Shown: one piece after another, positions 8,163 through 15,987 of the stretch
Layout: the number at the start of each line of letters is the position of its first letter
Position numbering within the stretch: the first letter of the stretch is position 1
From: JAUWQU01 sp964605095
Lineage (GTDB): Bacteria; Planctomycetota; Phycisphaerae; SM23-33
DNA: 37,371 nucleotides
Assembly (NCBI GenBank): GCA_964605095.1
Contig: CAZSBS010000007.1
Location: 1 to 37,371 of the forward strand
Direction of reading: 5' to 3'
Position numbers and translations under genes: made by a program
Notes under the pieces: model-generated
The model's database searches: none
Told to the model about the DNA's origin: nothing
The model's input: only the letters and a program-made list of their open reading frames with translations

Positions 8163-8773
8163 GCCGACGATTCGTCACTATCGTATGCGGGGTGAACGTG
8201 ACGGTTCTGGACGTATGACTCGACCTCATCGCCCCATTGGGTCCAGCCTTCAACCTTCTGTCTGGCGAAAAGCTCAAGATATGGCCCTGGGCTGCACCGC
8301 TCAATTAGGCCGTACATGTCTGAAGGCTTGCGCGAGTGTTCACGCTTGCGGGTGGCCAGGATATTGACTTGGCTACGGCCCGGTGCAAGCGTGCGCATGC
8401 GGCCACGGATCCCAAACAAGAGCATCTCCGTCACGTTCCGGAAGTAAAAACCGACCCCGCGCCCGTCAGGGCCACCATCCTTACGCACTTTGTACCAAAT
8501 GATGTTCGTCTTGTAGGTGAATCCCCAGGCGTTCATGGTTTCCAATGCTTGGGGCAACAGGGCGTTCGGCGTCCAGAGATAAAGGTGCGCCGCGGGCGCG
8601 ACAAATTGGCCAACCGGTATCGCCGCGATTTCCTCGAAAGACATTGTTTCGTAGCGCTTGAGCCGACGATGTTCCGGGGCAATCTTTCCGGTCCGGTTCG
8701 TGAACCTCCAAGGCGGATCAGCCAGGATCGTCTTAAAAGTCCCAACTACGTTGTCCATTTTGGCGGCAGTCAT
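8144..8773 (-). CDS. MT-A70 family adenine-N6 DNA methyltransferase
   Basis: A 209-residue protein with the catalytic DPPW motif at residues 19-22 (ILADPPWRF), followed by the family's YETMSFEEIAAIPV helix, LYLWTPNALLPQALE and the EMLLFGIRG and SRKPSDMYGLIERCSPGPYLELFARQ segments. MT-A70 enzymes of this kind transfer methyl from SAM to adenine N6 and serve as the M partner of type II systems (M.MunI type). Together with the converging endonuclease this forms a complete restriction-modification pair. The frame is open upstream to 8956, but the ATG at 8773 has an AAGGGAAGG-type ribosome site and the start is followed at once by the conserved domain. Confidence 0.9.
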   Translation of the reverse strand: MTAAKMDNVVGTFKTILADPPWRFTNRTGKIAPEHRRLKRYETMSFEEIAAIPVGQFVAPAAHLYLWTPNALLPQALETMNAWGFTYKTNIIWYKVRKDGGPDGRGVGFYFRNVTEMLLFGIRGRMRTLAPGRSQVNILATRKREHSRKPSDMYGLIERCSPGPYLELFARQKVEGWTQWGDEVESYVQNRHVHPAYDSDESSAYSLAR

Positions 8774-8931
8774 GGTCTTGCCTTCCCTTGGCGAACCGTA
8801 AGGATGTATGCCCGCACCGCCGTACGCGGCGAGTCGAATTGTATTACAATAAGTCGGCAAGTCAAGATAAATGTCTTGCAAAAATATATTTATTGTGTTA
8901 CAAAAAGTCCTACATCGGGTAGACTTCAAGT
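8774..8931. promoter_or_regulatory. Divergent control region with repeated operator-like motif
   Basis: AT-rich region between the methyltransferase (-) and ribbon-helix-helix (+) genes. It contains two near-identical 16-mers, TTGTATTACAATAAGT (8839-8854) and TTGTGTTACAAAAAGT (8893-8908), spaced 54 bases apart. A third relative, ATGTAATACACTAAGT (9095-9110), overlaps the end of the ribbon-helix-helix gene. These are candidate operators for one of the element's DNA-binding proteins, controlling methyltransferase and regulator expression. Core promoter hexamers are not clear enough to place. Confidence 0.55.
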
Positions 8932-9108
8932 ATGGCCAAGATGGGCAGACCAGCAAAGGCGAAGGGCGAACAAAAAGATTGCCTCATCACCATTCGCCTA
9001 AGTGCCGATGATAAAGCGGCTATCGACGCCGCAGCCAAGGCCGCAGGGAAAAAACGGTCAGACTGGGCGCGAAACGCCTTGACAACGGCAGCAAATGTAA
9101 TACACTAA
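8932..9108 (+). CDS. Small ribbon-helix-helix (CopG-like) regulator
   Basis: A 58-residue basic protein: an N-terminal GRPAKAKG tail, a beta strand CLITIRLS, then helix ADDKAAIDAAAKAAG and helix KRSDWARNALTTAA. This is the strand-helix-helix layout of Arc/MetJ/CopG repressors, which dimerise and insert the strand pair in the DNA major groove. It is divergent from the methyltransferase, with repeated 16-mers in the shared upstream region and one at its own 3' end. It is therefore the natural candidate for controlling the restriction-modification genes or autoregulation. A toxin partner is not present next to it. Confidence 0.7.
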   Translation: MAKMGRPAKAKGEQKDCLITIRLSADDKAAIDAAAKAAGKKRSDWARNALTTAANVIH

Positions 9109-9112
9109 GTAT

Positions 9113-9204
9113 CGGAAGGCGTGGGAATTGAACCCACTCGCTGGCAAGAGCGAGCCAAACAGGACGTAAACTCCGTTCAGTAGACCACTACTTGGACGCC
9201 TTTC
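9113..9204 (-). tRNA. Class II tRNA-like sequence, possibly degenerate (anticodon loop reads UUA)
   Basis: Read on the minus strand this 92-base stretch has a canonical T arm, GTGGG-TTCAATT-CCCAC. An acceptor stem GAAAGGC/GCCTTCC has one A-C mismatch. A long variable arm pairs TCGCT with AGCGA, and a D-region block AGTGGTCTA is as in Ser/Leu tRNAs. The anticodon arm ACGGA-GTTTACG-TCC(T)GT has a one-base bulge; with U33 in place, positions 34-36 read UUA, complementary to the stop codon UAA. The D stem is irregular and CCA is not encoded. It may be a tRNA-derived relic or an unusual suppressor-type tRNA. It starts 4 bases after the ribbon-helix-helix stop. Confidence 0.42.
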
Positions 9205-9402
9205 CAAAGGATGCGGCACGAGCCAGTCCGGCACAGACCGGCTCGAGCCTAGTAATTGGGTATAGAACACTGTGTGCCTATCGAGCAATGGCCGGGATGC
9301 CAGTCCTGGCCATTGCCATTTCTAGATCGCGCCGGTTATCGGCACCCTTGCGGCGCGCTCGCATGTTGTGGTCATCCCTGACTCCTATTGCTATGCCTAA
9401 CC

Positions 9403-9816
9403 TTACGGCGTTTCGGGCTTAATGGCGTATTTGCCGTGGCCAACTCGGTCGAGCTTCCCAGCCTTGCATGCGTGCGATAACTGGGAACTGATGGCGATAT
9501 TTAGTCCGCTCTTGGCGGTAGTCGTAAAACCTTGCGTCTTGAGCTTGATGGCGATTTCCTTAGCCTTCATCGGCCTATTTGCGGCGTGGAGGATTCCAAT
9601 GATGCGCGAAATCAGGCTGCCTTCAACCATTGTACCAGCTAGGCGGTGCCCACGGGCCTCAACGACCGGGGGTATGTGGGGTATAGGCTGGCCGGCTCGC
9701 TCATTGCGCCGTTTCAGTACGCGCTCTCGCATACGCTCTTCGAGGCGAAGTTCGTCATGCAGTCTTGCGATTGCCGCTTCAATGTCTGCCAAGAGTTCGT
9801 CGAGTTCTGTTGCCAT
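9403..9816 (-). CDS. Coiled-coil plus HARE-HTH winged-helix protein
   Basis: A 137-residue protein. Residues about 3-45 form a charged helix (ELDELLADIEAAIARLHDEL and onward) likely to be a coiled coil. Residues about 68-133 match the HARE-HTH winged helix (SLISRIIGILHAANRPMKAKEIAIKL, then TAKSGLNIAISSQLSHACKAGKLDRVGHGKYAI), a domain found in RNA polymerase delta subunit, ASXL proteins and many restriction-modification genes. It probably binds DNA and may regulate or assist the element's restriction system. The frame opens further upstream, but ATG 9816 has a GGAG site 7 bases ahead. It is the last gene before the right end of the element. The 198 bases between it and the tRNA-like sequence hold no recognisable gene. 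Confidence 0.7.
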   Translation of the reverse strand: MATELDELLADIEAAIARLHDELRLEERMRERVLKRRNERAGQPIPHIPPVVEARGHRLAGTMVEGSLISRIIGILHAANRPMKAKEIAIKLKTQGFTTTAKSGLNIAISSQLSHACKAGKLDRVGHGKYAIKPETP

Positions 9817-10006
9817 GGCTTGCTCCAATTGGGTACTGTTGGCGACCATTATCTCAATACTTCTGGTGTACCGCAACAATTTTCCCACAAATTTAGAAAA
9901 AATATGGTATGCCCCTCCGACATGTCTTTGCCCCACAATAGCCAACAAAATCACAGCATCGCAAAAAAATTGATTGGAAATCGATTATCCAAATTAGGAC
10001 ACCACC

Positions 10007-10014
10007 CAAAATTC
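10007..10014. repeat. Target site duplication, right copy
   Basis: CAAAATTC directly after the right terminal repeat, matching 7510-7517. The following 14 bases (10015-10028) complete the split arm of the 37-bp inverted repeat. Confidence 0.88.
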
Positions 10015-10116
10015 AAACAAGAACCAAAAAGATAAACAGCAAATCACCAAACAAGACTCCGTTGGTTGATGTGGGCCTTGTCTTTGTTTCCCCGTTTGGA
10101 ATTTGCCATTTTGCCG

Positions 10117-10153
10117 TTTGGTTCTTGTTTGAATTTTGGTGCTTGTTATTTGG
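10117..10153. repeat. Intact 37-bp inverted-repeat arm (empty-site record)
   Basis: Reverse complement of the split arm 7495-7517 plus 10015-10028, with no mismatch over 37 bases. Its second half, TTGGTGCTTGTTATTTGGAG (10136-10155), recurs as a direct repeat at 10176-10195. The pabB stop codon (10146-10148) lies inside it, so the last ~20 codons of pabB are made of repeat sequence. Confidence 0.88.
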
Positions 10154-11687
10154 AGCTTCTTTCGTCACTTGGTCCTTGGTGCTTGTTATTTGGAGGTTTT
10201 TGCCGTTTGTCCGTTTCTGTCTCTGCCATCGCCATGGCCAGCGCCTCTATGAGCGCCCGGGCCTTGTGGAGCGTTTCGTGGTATTCGTCGTCCGGGCGGG
10301 AGTCGGCGACGATGCCTCCTCCGGCCTGGATCAGTGCTCGCCCGCCGTCGTAAACCATCGTGCGGATGGCGATGTTCCACTCGCAGTCGCCGTCGGCAGA
10401 GATGATGCCCAGGCAGCCCGTGTAAACCCCACGGGCGACGGCCTCCATCTCATCGATGATCTCCATGGCGCGGATTTTCGGCGCGCCGGTTATCGAGCCG
10501 CCGGGGAATGTCGCCCGGAGCAGCCCGGCCGGGTCCACGTCCGGGCGCAATTCGCCCTCGACGGTGGCCACGAGGTGGAAGACCGTCGGGTGGGCCTCCA
10601 ATGCTGCCGGCTCGGTCACGCGGATCGAGCCGTACCGGCAGACCCGGCCAAGGTCGTTGCGCAGCAGGTCCACGATCATCGCCAGTTCGGCGTTGTCTTT
10701 CGGGCTGGCCAGAAGGTCGGCGCAGGCGGCGGCGTCGGTTCGCTCGTCGCCGCACCGCCCGCGGGTGCCCTTGATGGGCCGCGTGACCACATGCCGCCCA
10801 CGGACGCGAAGAAAAAGCTCCGGCGAACTGCTGAGAACGGCGCAGAGCCGTGCGGCTTGGCGGAATTCCAGGTATGCCGAGTAGTTGGCTGGGTTGCAGG
10901 CGCGGAGCATGCGGTAAGTCGTTCGCGGGTCCGGGGCGTTTGGAACCTCGAATCGCTGCGAAAGGTTCACCTGGAAGATATCCCCAGCCGCGATGTACTC
11001 GATGCACCGCGCGACGGCCCGGCAGTACTGATCGGGCGTGAAGTTGGACGTTAATTGCGCAGAGGTTTCATCCGTGTGGGAAATGCCAGGCGGAAAGTCG
11101 TGGTTGCTCGTGCCCCGCGGGCCTGCGCAAACCACGGCGCCCGCCAGGCGGCGCAGTTTCTCGGCTGCGGCGCCTGCGCCGGGCGGCGCGGGATCGTGGA
11201 ACTTCAACTCTGCCAGCCAGGCTTGCCCGCCCGCCGCGTCGCGGACGAGGATGGCGTCGTAGAACGCCAGGTGCAGATCGGGCAGGCGGGTGTCGTTAAC
11301 GGCCCGGCCCGGAAGGCGTTCGATGATCCGCCCCACCTCGTAGCCGACGTATCCGATCCACCCCGGCGCGTATGGCAAAGATGCGTCGGCGGCAGCGGGC
11401 GCGACAGGCCCGAGCGCCTTGCCGAGTTCGGCCCAGACTTGCTGGGCCCCGGTCGCGATTATGCGTTGGGCGCGATCGCTCAAAACGCCGCCGCGAAGCG
11501 TCAGCACCTCGATGGGCCGGCACGCTAGGATGCTGCAGCGCCCATAGATCGGGTGCTGGGCGGATGAGTCCAGCAGGGCCGGCTCGTCATCGGGCGACAG
11601 CAGTGCCAGCAGTTCGTCCAGGCGCGAACGAAGCTCGACGGGCCTGCATACGATCTCGGCCCGATACCCGGTTTCAGCATTGCTCAT
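10146..11687 (-). CDS. pabB: Aminodeoxychorismate synthase component I
   Basis: A 513-residue chorismate-binding enzyme which, with a glutamine amidotransferase (PabA), makes 4-amino-4-deoxychorismate for folate synthesis. The catalytic domain begins at about residue 215 (FTPDQYCRAVARCIEYIAAG, then DIFQVNLSQRF). It contains TRPIKGTRGR, AELAMIVDLLRNDLGRV, FPGGSITGAPKIRAMEIIDEME-type segments and YTGCLGIIS. The lysine in PIKGT points to PabB rather than anthranilate synthase (PIAGT). Two oddities: residues about 182-202, in the linker between domains, are an in-frame copy of the palindromic repeat at 4439-4648, and the C-terminal ~20 residues are encoded by another dispersed repeat. No pabA is in the window. 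Confidence 0.93.
   Translation of the reverse strand: MSNAETGYRAEIVCRPVELRSRLDELLALLSPDDEPALLDSSAQHPIYGRCSILACRPIEVLTLRGGVLSDRAQRIIATGAQQVWAELGKALGPVAPAAADASLPYAPGWIGYVGYEVGRIIERLPGRAVNDTRLPDLHLAFYDAILVRDAAGGQAWLAELKFHDPAPPGAGAAAEKLRRLAGAVVCAGPRGTSNHDFPPGISHTDETSAQLTSNFTPDQYCRAVARCIEYIAAGDIFQVNLSQRFEVPNAPDPRTTYRMLRACNPANYSAYLEFRQAARLCAVLSSSPELFLRVRGRHVVTRPIKGTRGRCGDERTDAAACADLLASPKDNAELAMIVDLLRNDLGRVCRYGSIRVTEPAALEAHPTVFHLVATVEGELRPDVDPAGLLRATFPGGSITGAPKIRAMEIIDEMEAVARGVYTGCLGIISADGDCEWNIAIRTMVYDGGRALIQAGGGIVADSRPDDEYHETLHKARALIEALAMAMAETETDKRQKPPNNKHQGPSDERSSK
11081..11142 (-). repeat. REP-like palindromic unit inside pabB
   Basis: On the minus strand this reads GGCGCCGTGGTTTGCGCAGG and continues to AACCACGACTTTCCGCC. 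It is about 80% identical to the copy at 4479-4540 and keeps the CGTGGTT/AACCACG stem. It is read in frame as GAVVCAGPRGTSNHDFPPGI in the linker ahead of the chorismate-binding domain. Confidence 0.82.
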
Positions 11688-11703
11688 AGCCTGCCGAATG
11701 AGG

Positions 11704-12741
11704 TCACTCTTGTTCGTCCTCGATCATCCCCAATCGCTGGTATTGATCGCGTGTCATCTCATTGGAGCACTCGGCGGCGGCCTTGATCAGCGGGTCTTCG
11801 CTGCGGAGGTACTTCCGGATGAGGCCAAGGGTCTCCTTGATGTCGCCGCGACCGACTGCGCGGTACTTCATCGGTCCCAGGGTGAGGATGGCCTGCACCT
11901 TCCAGGCGTGGTCCTGCTCTTTTTCGGCCATGGCTAACACGTCGCCGGGGTAGAACTGATCGCCGGTGGACCGGCCCAACGGCAGCGAGTCCCAGAGCAG
12001 CCGTTTCTTCTGTTTGTCGTACTCGCGGATCCCCAGCAGCTCGTTCTCGTACTCCCTGAGCGACCGTAGGCGGTCTTTCGGCGAGTCGGGCCAGACGTTG
12101 TAAAGCTCCTGGAGCCGCTGCACGCCGACAACCATTATGTCCAGGCCCTGCATGGACATGTCCGCCAGGGCCCGCTCGTTGAACATGTGCCAGCCGAGGA
12201 TGAACAGGTCCTGCATGCGTTTTTCCGCCTTGGGATATTCCTTGCGATCCATGTGGACCATGTAGCACTGGCTGGAGCCGAGACTTATCTGGTACAGTTC
12301 GCGGGCGAAATCGACCTGGAAGTAAGGCTTGAGCTTCTTTGGCGTCATGACGAAGGTGTACCGGAACTCAGCCTTTTTGGCTCCTTCGGCGACGATATCG
12401 GCCAGGTCGAGGCAGGCCTTGAAGTCCGGATTCGCCCAGGGGTTGCTGGCGGCGGTGGCGGCGTTGAACGGCGCGATGTCGGCCGTGTTGTCGATGTCGG
12501 TGGCGTGCTGCTTGTAGAAGGTCAACGCCTTTGCGTAATCATCCGCCGCGTTGCCCGGCCCGGTTGGCGCCCCCGGGATAATGGCGTTTAGCGGCGTCAG
12601 CGGCACCTTGAGTTCCATGAAGCCCGGCTCGTTGGTCAAGTAGGGCGACGAAGGCAGCGGGCTGAATACGAACAGCATCAGGAAGATCAGGACTGCCGCC
12701 AACAGGATTCCACCGACTATCCAACCGGTCTTGTTTCCCAA
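11704..12741 (-). CDS. Single-span membrane protein, unknown function
   Basis: A 345-residue protein not recognised as a named family. After five N-terminal residues a hydrophobic segment (about 7-28, TGWIVGGILLAAVLIFLMLF) anchors it, and the rest should be extracytoplasmic. The soluble part begins with a Pro-rich NEPGFMELKVPLTPLNAIIPG stretch and continues as mostly helical sequence with LYQISLGSSQCYMVHMDRKEYPKAEKRMQDLFILGW-type helices reminiscent of TPR-like packing. The C-terminus has LIRKYLRSEDPLIKAAAECS. It lies between pabB (16 bases) and the DUF4091 lipoprotein gene (42 bases), all on the minus strand, so they may be co-transcribed, but no metabolic link is obvious. Confidence 0.7.
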   Translation of the reverse strand: MGNKTGWIVGGILLAAVLIFLMLFVFSPLPSSPYLTNEPGFMELKVPLTPLNAIIPGAPTGPGNAADDYAKALTFYKQHATDIDNTADIAPFNAATAASNPWANPDFKACLDLADIVAEGAKKAEFRYTFVMTPKKLKPYFQVDFARELYQISLGSSQCYMVHMDRKEYPKAEKRMQDLFILGWHMFNERALADMSMQGLDIMVVGVQRLQELYNVWPDSPKDRLRSLREYENELLGIREYDKQKKRLLWDSLPLGRSTGDQFYPGDVLAMAEKEQDHAWKVQAILTLGPMKYRAVGRGDIKETLGLIRKYLRSEDPLIKAAAECSNEMTRDQYQRLGMIEDEQE

Positions 12742-12783
12742 GGTCGTGCTCCTTGAATGTCTTGTGGCTTTTGTGGCTATAGG

Positions 12784-15777
12784 CTACGGGTTTGAGTCAA
12801 CATAAGGACCCACGAACATTGTACCAAGATTTCGCGGATCATAGAAGTATCGCCGCGCGCCGGACCAGCTCGAGCTTTCGTCGCCCTGTGGGCTGTGGCG
12901 CATGAAGTTCACCCGCCAGAAAGCCGACAGGCCGTCTGGCCCCAGCGAGGCCAGCGGTATTGCGAGCTCCACCGTCCACGTGGAGTCCCGCGAGCCGATA
13001 GCGACGGATGCCGACGCCGGCCAGGGCGCGACCGTCCCAATTGCCGGCTTGCAGGGCACGCCGCGCTCGCAGATGAGCACCCCGTTGGGCTTGATGACCA
13101 GGTGGTAGAGGTCCGACGCGCCCGAAGCCTTGCCGCCCGGGTCCAGCAGCACCTCCACCAGGTCCTCGCCGCAGGCGATCATCTGCTCGTATCTAACCTG
13201 GTTGGTCGGTTTGTGGACCATGCCCGACGGATTTGGCTCCTCGCAGCGAAACGCCAGGTAGAGGTTTTTCTCGTCGCGAAGCACGAACGTCATCGTCTGT
13301 CGCCCTGCCAGGCCGGCGCCGATTTGCCCTCGCCGCCCGATCAGCCTGAAGTCCTTCGCCGTATTGCCCGTGCGGATGGGCCAGTCCCGCAGGTCGCCGT
13401 CGATCACCAGCGGGCGACGGATTTGCCCGGCCAGCAGCAGCGGCACCTGCGCCTCGACCTGCCTGGGCTTCTCGACATTGCTGGTGAGCGTAAGGGTCAG
13501 CGGCACCCGCGCGTTGGCGGCGATCGGCAGGGTTCCGGGCGGCCCCACGGCGGCGATCTGCATCACGCCCATGGCGTATGGGGCCAGCGTAATAGCAGGC
13601 GCTTGGGCGGAAATGAGCTTCCAGCCATCCGGCAGGTTGGCCGGGCCGGCCTGGATGTTGGCCTCGATCTTGTGGCAATTGAACAGGTCCAGCAGGACCG
13701 TGACGCGGACCTTTTCAGGCGGGATGGCCGTCGAACCCGCGGCGGGCTCGACTCTCGATCGGACTCGCTCGACCTGGAGCGATTCGGTCTGCTCGTTGAG
13801 GCGGCTCCACGCCAGCGTATGGGCCAGGCCGGTCAGGCGGGGGGCCTTTTCCGGCGTGACGACCGCCTGGACTTCCTCGGCCAGGACGCGCCGGGCAAGT
13901 TCCCACGTCGCGCCGTCGGCGACCCAGCCGTCGAGCCGACAGTCGAGGTAGTTGTCGCCCGCGGCCGCCAGCCCCCCGTAGCGGACCATGGCGTTTGTCA
14001 CCGCCTGTGCCACGCCTTGGCGCTGGCGGTGATTGAGTATCCAGAGGTACGTGATGTCCTGAAGCCCGCGGCGCAGGCGCTTGAGCCGCACGCTTGGCAG
14101 GGGGGCCTCCAGGCCGGCGACGCTGCCGGGGTAGAAGAGCCTCATCTCGGCCTCGGCCACCGGGGCGAACGGGTCGCCGGACCAATGCAGCACGTCCGGC
14201 AGCAGCAGGCCGGTGCAGCCGTACTTAAGCGCGAACCAAGGCATTGCCCGCGCGTCGGCGGGTTTGGCGATCAGCCCGAGGCTCGGCAGCCACGGCGGCC
14301 TGGCCGAGGCAAGCCATGCGCCCGCCCCCAACGGGGCAGGCAAAGGACTGCCCGTTCCGCCCTGGGCCTGCTGAAAGGCCTTGGCGGGCGCGGGGAGGTT
14401 CGGGTCGAAGAACTCTCCGCGCGGCGCGAAGATGTCGGCGGTCTCGCGAAACCCCTTGGGCACGGCCCAGTCGCTGCCGGGCGGCGCCTGGGGCGGAAGC
14501 TGGCTGAGGATAGGCACGTCCGGCACGGCCTTGCGAGCCAGGGCCGCAAGGGCCATGTGCGTCGCGTAGCCTTCGGGCGCCTGGATATTCCGCGCCGGCC
14601 AGAGGAAGATGTTCTTGCCAACAATGTCGACTTTGCCGGCATCGCCGGCGCCGCCCCCAACGGGGCAGGCGAGGTGTTTACGGGCCTCGGTAAGCAACTG
14701 CGTTACGGCCGATGCGTAATTCGCCGAAGCGGCGCCGTCGTAGTGTGCCGGGTTCGGCCAGTCCTGGCTGAAGGGCATCGGCCAGGCGGGCACGCCGATG
14801 TGGTCGTCGAAGGCCGAACCGTCGAGGTATGGCTGGACTATCGCGTCGTAGTCCTTCCAGTCCAGGTTTACCTCGCCGACGCCCGTACGCTTGAGAATAG
14901 GATGGATGTCCGTGTCGAAGAGGTCCACGCGGTGTTCGTGCGCCATTCGCATCAGGTCGCGGATTAGCACCAGCCCGCGGCGGACCATTGGATTGTCGCG
15001 GTCGAGGTAGACCGGGTCGAACGGCTTGGAGTCGCGCGTCAGCAGCGCCCGCATCAGTTGGCGATGGCCGAAGCCTCCCACGGCCGGGATGACCCGCTCG
15101 TCCGGCAGCACGAACGCCAGCACCTCCATGGAGAGCGTGGCGGACCATTTGCGCCCGTCGGGCGAGCCCAGACTGAACGTCGCTGAGTACGTGCCCGGCA
15201 AGGCCGACCGCGGCACGGCCACGTCCACCCACAACGCGAGGCGCTGGCCGGGCTTGACGGTGAAGACCGGCGCGGGCGCAGCCGAGGCGTCTATCGGCAC
15301 CAGCGGGTCGTATATCCCAGCCGGCTCAGCCGGGCCGTCCGCCAGCCGCAAATACCAGTCGGGATACTTGCTTACCTGTATCGCCAGCATGCGATAGGCC
15401 CGGATGCTCGACGCGGGGATTCTTGATGTTGTTGCCCCGCCCAGCGTCGAGAACTCCGACCAGCTCACATTCACGCCGTCGGCGCCCCGCTCGCCACCCT
15501 CCAGGACCACCTGGAAACTGACGGTCTCGTTGGCCCCGGCCAGGAGTTTCACTTGCCCGTCCGATGGATCGTAGACGTCCAGGTCCATCTTTCGTTGGGT
15601 GCGGTCGGTCAGGTTTACCATTTCCCCCGCGACCCACGCATCGAGCGTTCCGGCGGGCCTGGAGGACCATGGATTGCGCATGGACAAGTCCCCGGCCGGG
15701 CCGCACCCGCCGGAAACCAACGCCCCCGCGCCAAGCATCGCAAGGACCGCCAGACTTACACCAGCCCTGATAGACAT
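12784..15777 (-). CDS. DUF4091 lipoprotein with C-terminal CBM9-like domain
   Basis: A 997-residue predicted lipoprotein (lipobox VSGGC, Cys25). An N-terminal beta-sandwich of about 200 residues (AGANETVSFQVVLEGGE through GTYSATFSLGS) precedes a TIM-barrel-like region. DUF4091 features lie at about residues 515-590, including LKYGCTGLLLPDVLHWSGDP and RLKRLRRGLQDITYLWILN. From about 785 to the end there is a domain starting PLVIDGDLRDWP with LYLAFRCEEPNP, as in family 9 carbohydrate-binding modules. DUF4091 proteins are glycoside-hydrolase-like, so a role in polysaccharide breakdown or binding at the cell surface is plausible. Catalytic residues cannot be assigned. It is divergent from the DUF58 gene. 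Confidence 0.8.
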   Translation of the reverse strand: MSIRAGVSLAVLAMLGAGALVSGGCGPAGDLSMRNPWSSRPAGTLDAWVAGEMVNLTDRTQRKMDLDVYDPSDGQVKLLAGANETVSFQVVLEGGERGADGVNVSWSEFSTLGGATTSRIPASSIRAYRMLAIQVSKYPDWYLRLADGPAEPAGIYDPLVPIDASAAPAPVFTVKPGQRLALWVDVAVPRSALPGTYSATFSLGSPDGRKWSATLSMEVLAFVLPDERVIPAVGGFGHRQLMRALLTRDSKPFDPVYLDRDNPMVRRGLVLIRDLMRMAHEHRVDLFDTDIHPILKRTGVGEVNLDWKDYDAIVQPYLDGSAFDDHIGVPAWPMPFSQDWPNPAHYDGAASANYASAVTQLLTEARKHLACPVGGGAGDAGKVDIVGKNIFLWPARNIQAPEGYATHMALAALARKAVPDVPILSQLPPQAPPGSDWAVPKGFRETADIFAPRGEFFDPNLPAPAKAFQQAQGGTGSPLPAPLGAGAWLASARPPWLPSLGLIAKPADARAMPWFALKYGCTGLLLPDVLHWSGDPFAPVAEAEMRLFYPGSVAGLEAPLPSVRLKRLRRGLQDITYLWILNHRQRQGVAQAVTNAMVRYGGLAAAGDNYLDCRLDGWVADGATWELARRVLAEEVQAVVTPEKAPRLTGLAHTLAWSRLNEQTESLQVERVRSRVEPAAGSTAIPPEKVRVTVLLDLFNCHKIEANIQAGPANLPDGWKLISAQAPAITLAPYAMGVMQIAAVGPPGTLPIAANARVPLTLTLTSNVEKPRQVEAQVPLLLAGQIRRPLVIDGDLRDWPIRTGNTAKDFRLIGRRGQIGAGLAGRQTMTFVLRDEKNLYLAFRCEEPNPSGMVHKPTNQVRYEQMIACGEDLVEVLLDPGGKASGASDLYHLVIKPNGVLICERGVPCKPAIGTVAPWPASASVAIGSRDSTWTVELAIPLASLGPDGLSAFWRVNFMRHSPQGDESSSWSGARRYFYDPRNLGTMFVGPYVDSNP

Positions 15778-15855
15778 CGGCAGAGATTGTACAGCGCGGG
15801 CTCGGCCCGCGAAAACAGATTACCGCTCATATGCGGCGATGAGACGCTTGTTTCC

Positions 15856-15925
15856 CATCTGCGTTCATCTGCGTTTATCTGTGGCGTGGCTTCTTCTTGC
15901 ATCTGTACCTCCGTGGCTCTGCGGT
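15856..15925. repeat. Dispersed low-complexity repeat in a divergent intergenic region
   Basis: CATCTGCGTT occurs twice (15856-15865 and 15866-15875), and CCTCCGTGGCTCTGCGGT (15908-15925) follows. The latter is the reverse complement, with a few changes, of the repeat read inside the YfhO-like gene at 17960-17985. The 210 bases between the divergent DUF4091 and DUF58 genes hold nothing else I can identify. Confidence 0.6.
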
Positions 15926-15987
15926 CAATTGCCTCCGCTGGCGGAAAATCGCGTGCAAAAGCCCCCCGTTTTGGCGCTAATGGAGGT

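Larger units (their letters stand above)
7518..10006. mobile_element. Transposase-less element carrying a restriction-modification module
   Basis: 2489 bp bounded by inverted ends GGTAGTGTCCTAATTT (7518-7533) and AAATTAGGACACCACC (9991-10006), 15 of 16 matching, with weaker similarity continuing inward. It is flanked by the octamer CAAAATTC on both sides. The content is a BglII-family endonuclease, an MT-A70 methyltransferase, a ribbon-helix-helix protein, a tRNA-like sequence and a HARE-HTH protein. Base composition is visibly more AT-rich than the flanking genes. No transposase or recombinase is encoded, so it would need one in trans. An 8-bp duplication is known for several insertion-sequence families, and I do not assign one from the ends alone. 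Confidence 0.85.

Noticed and set aside
8774..8956. N-terminal extension of the methyltransferase to 8956
   Set aside because: The added residues are low in family similarity, cover the operator-like repeats, and a good ribosome site precedes ATG 8773.
9192..9422. Plus-strand frame next to the tRNA-like sequence
   Set aside because: It overlaps the tRNA-like stretch, has no ribosome site and no recognisable domain.
12895..14967. 690-codon plus-strand open frame
   Set aside because: It is a GC-driven shadow of the DUF4091 lipoprotein gene on the other strand, and its composition (Arg, Gly, Val, His rich) matches no family.
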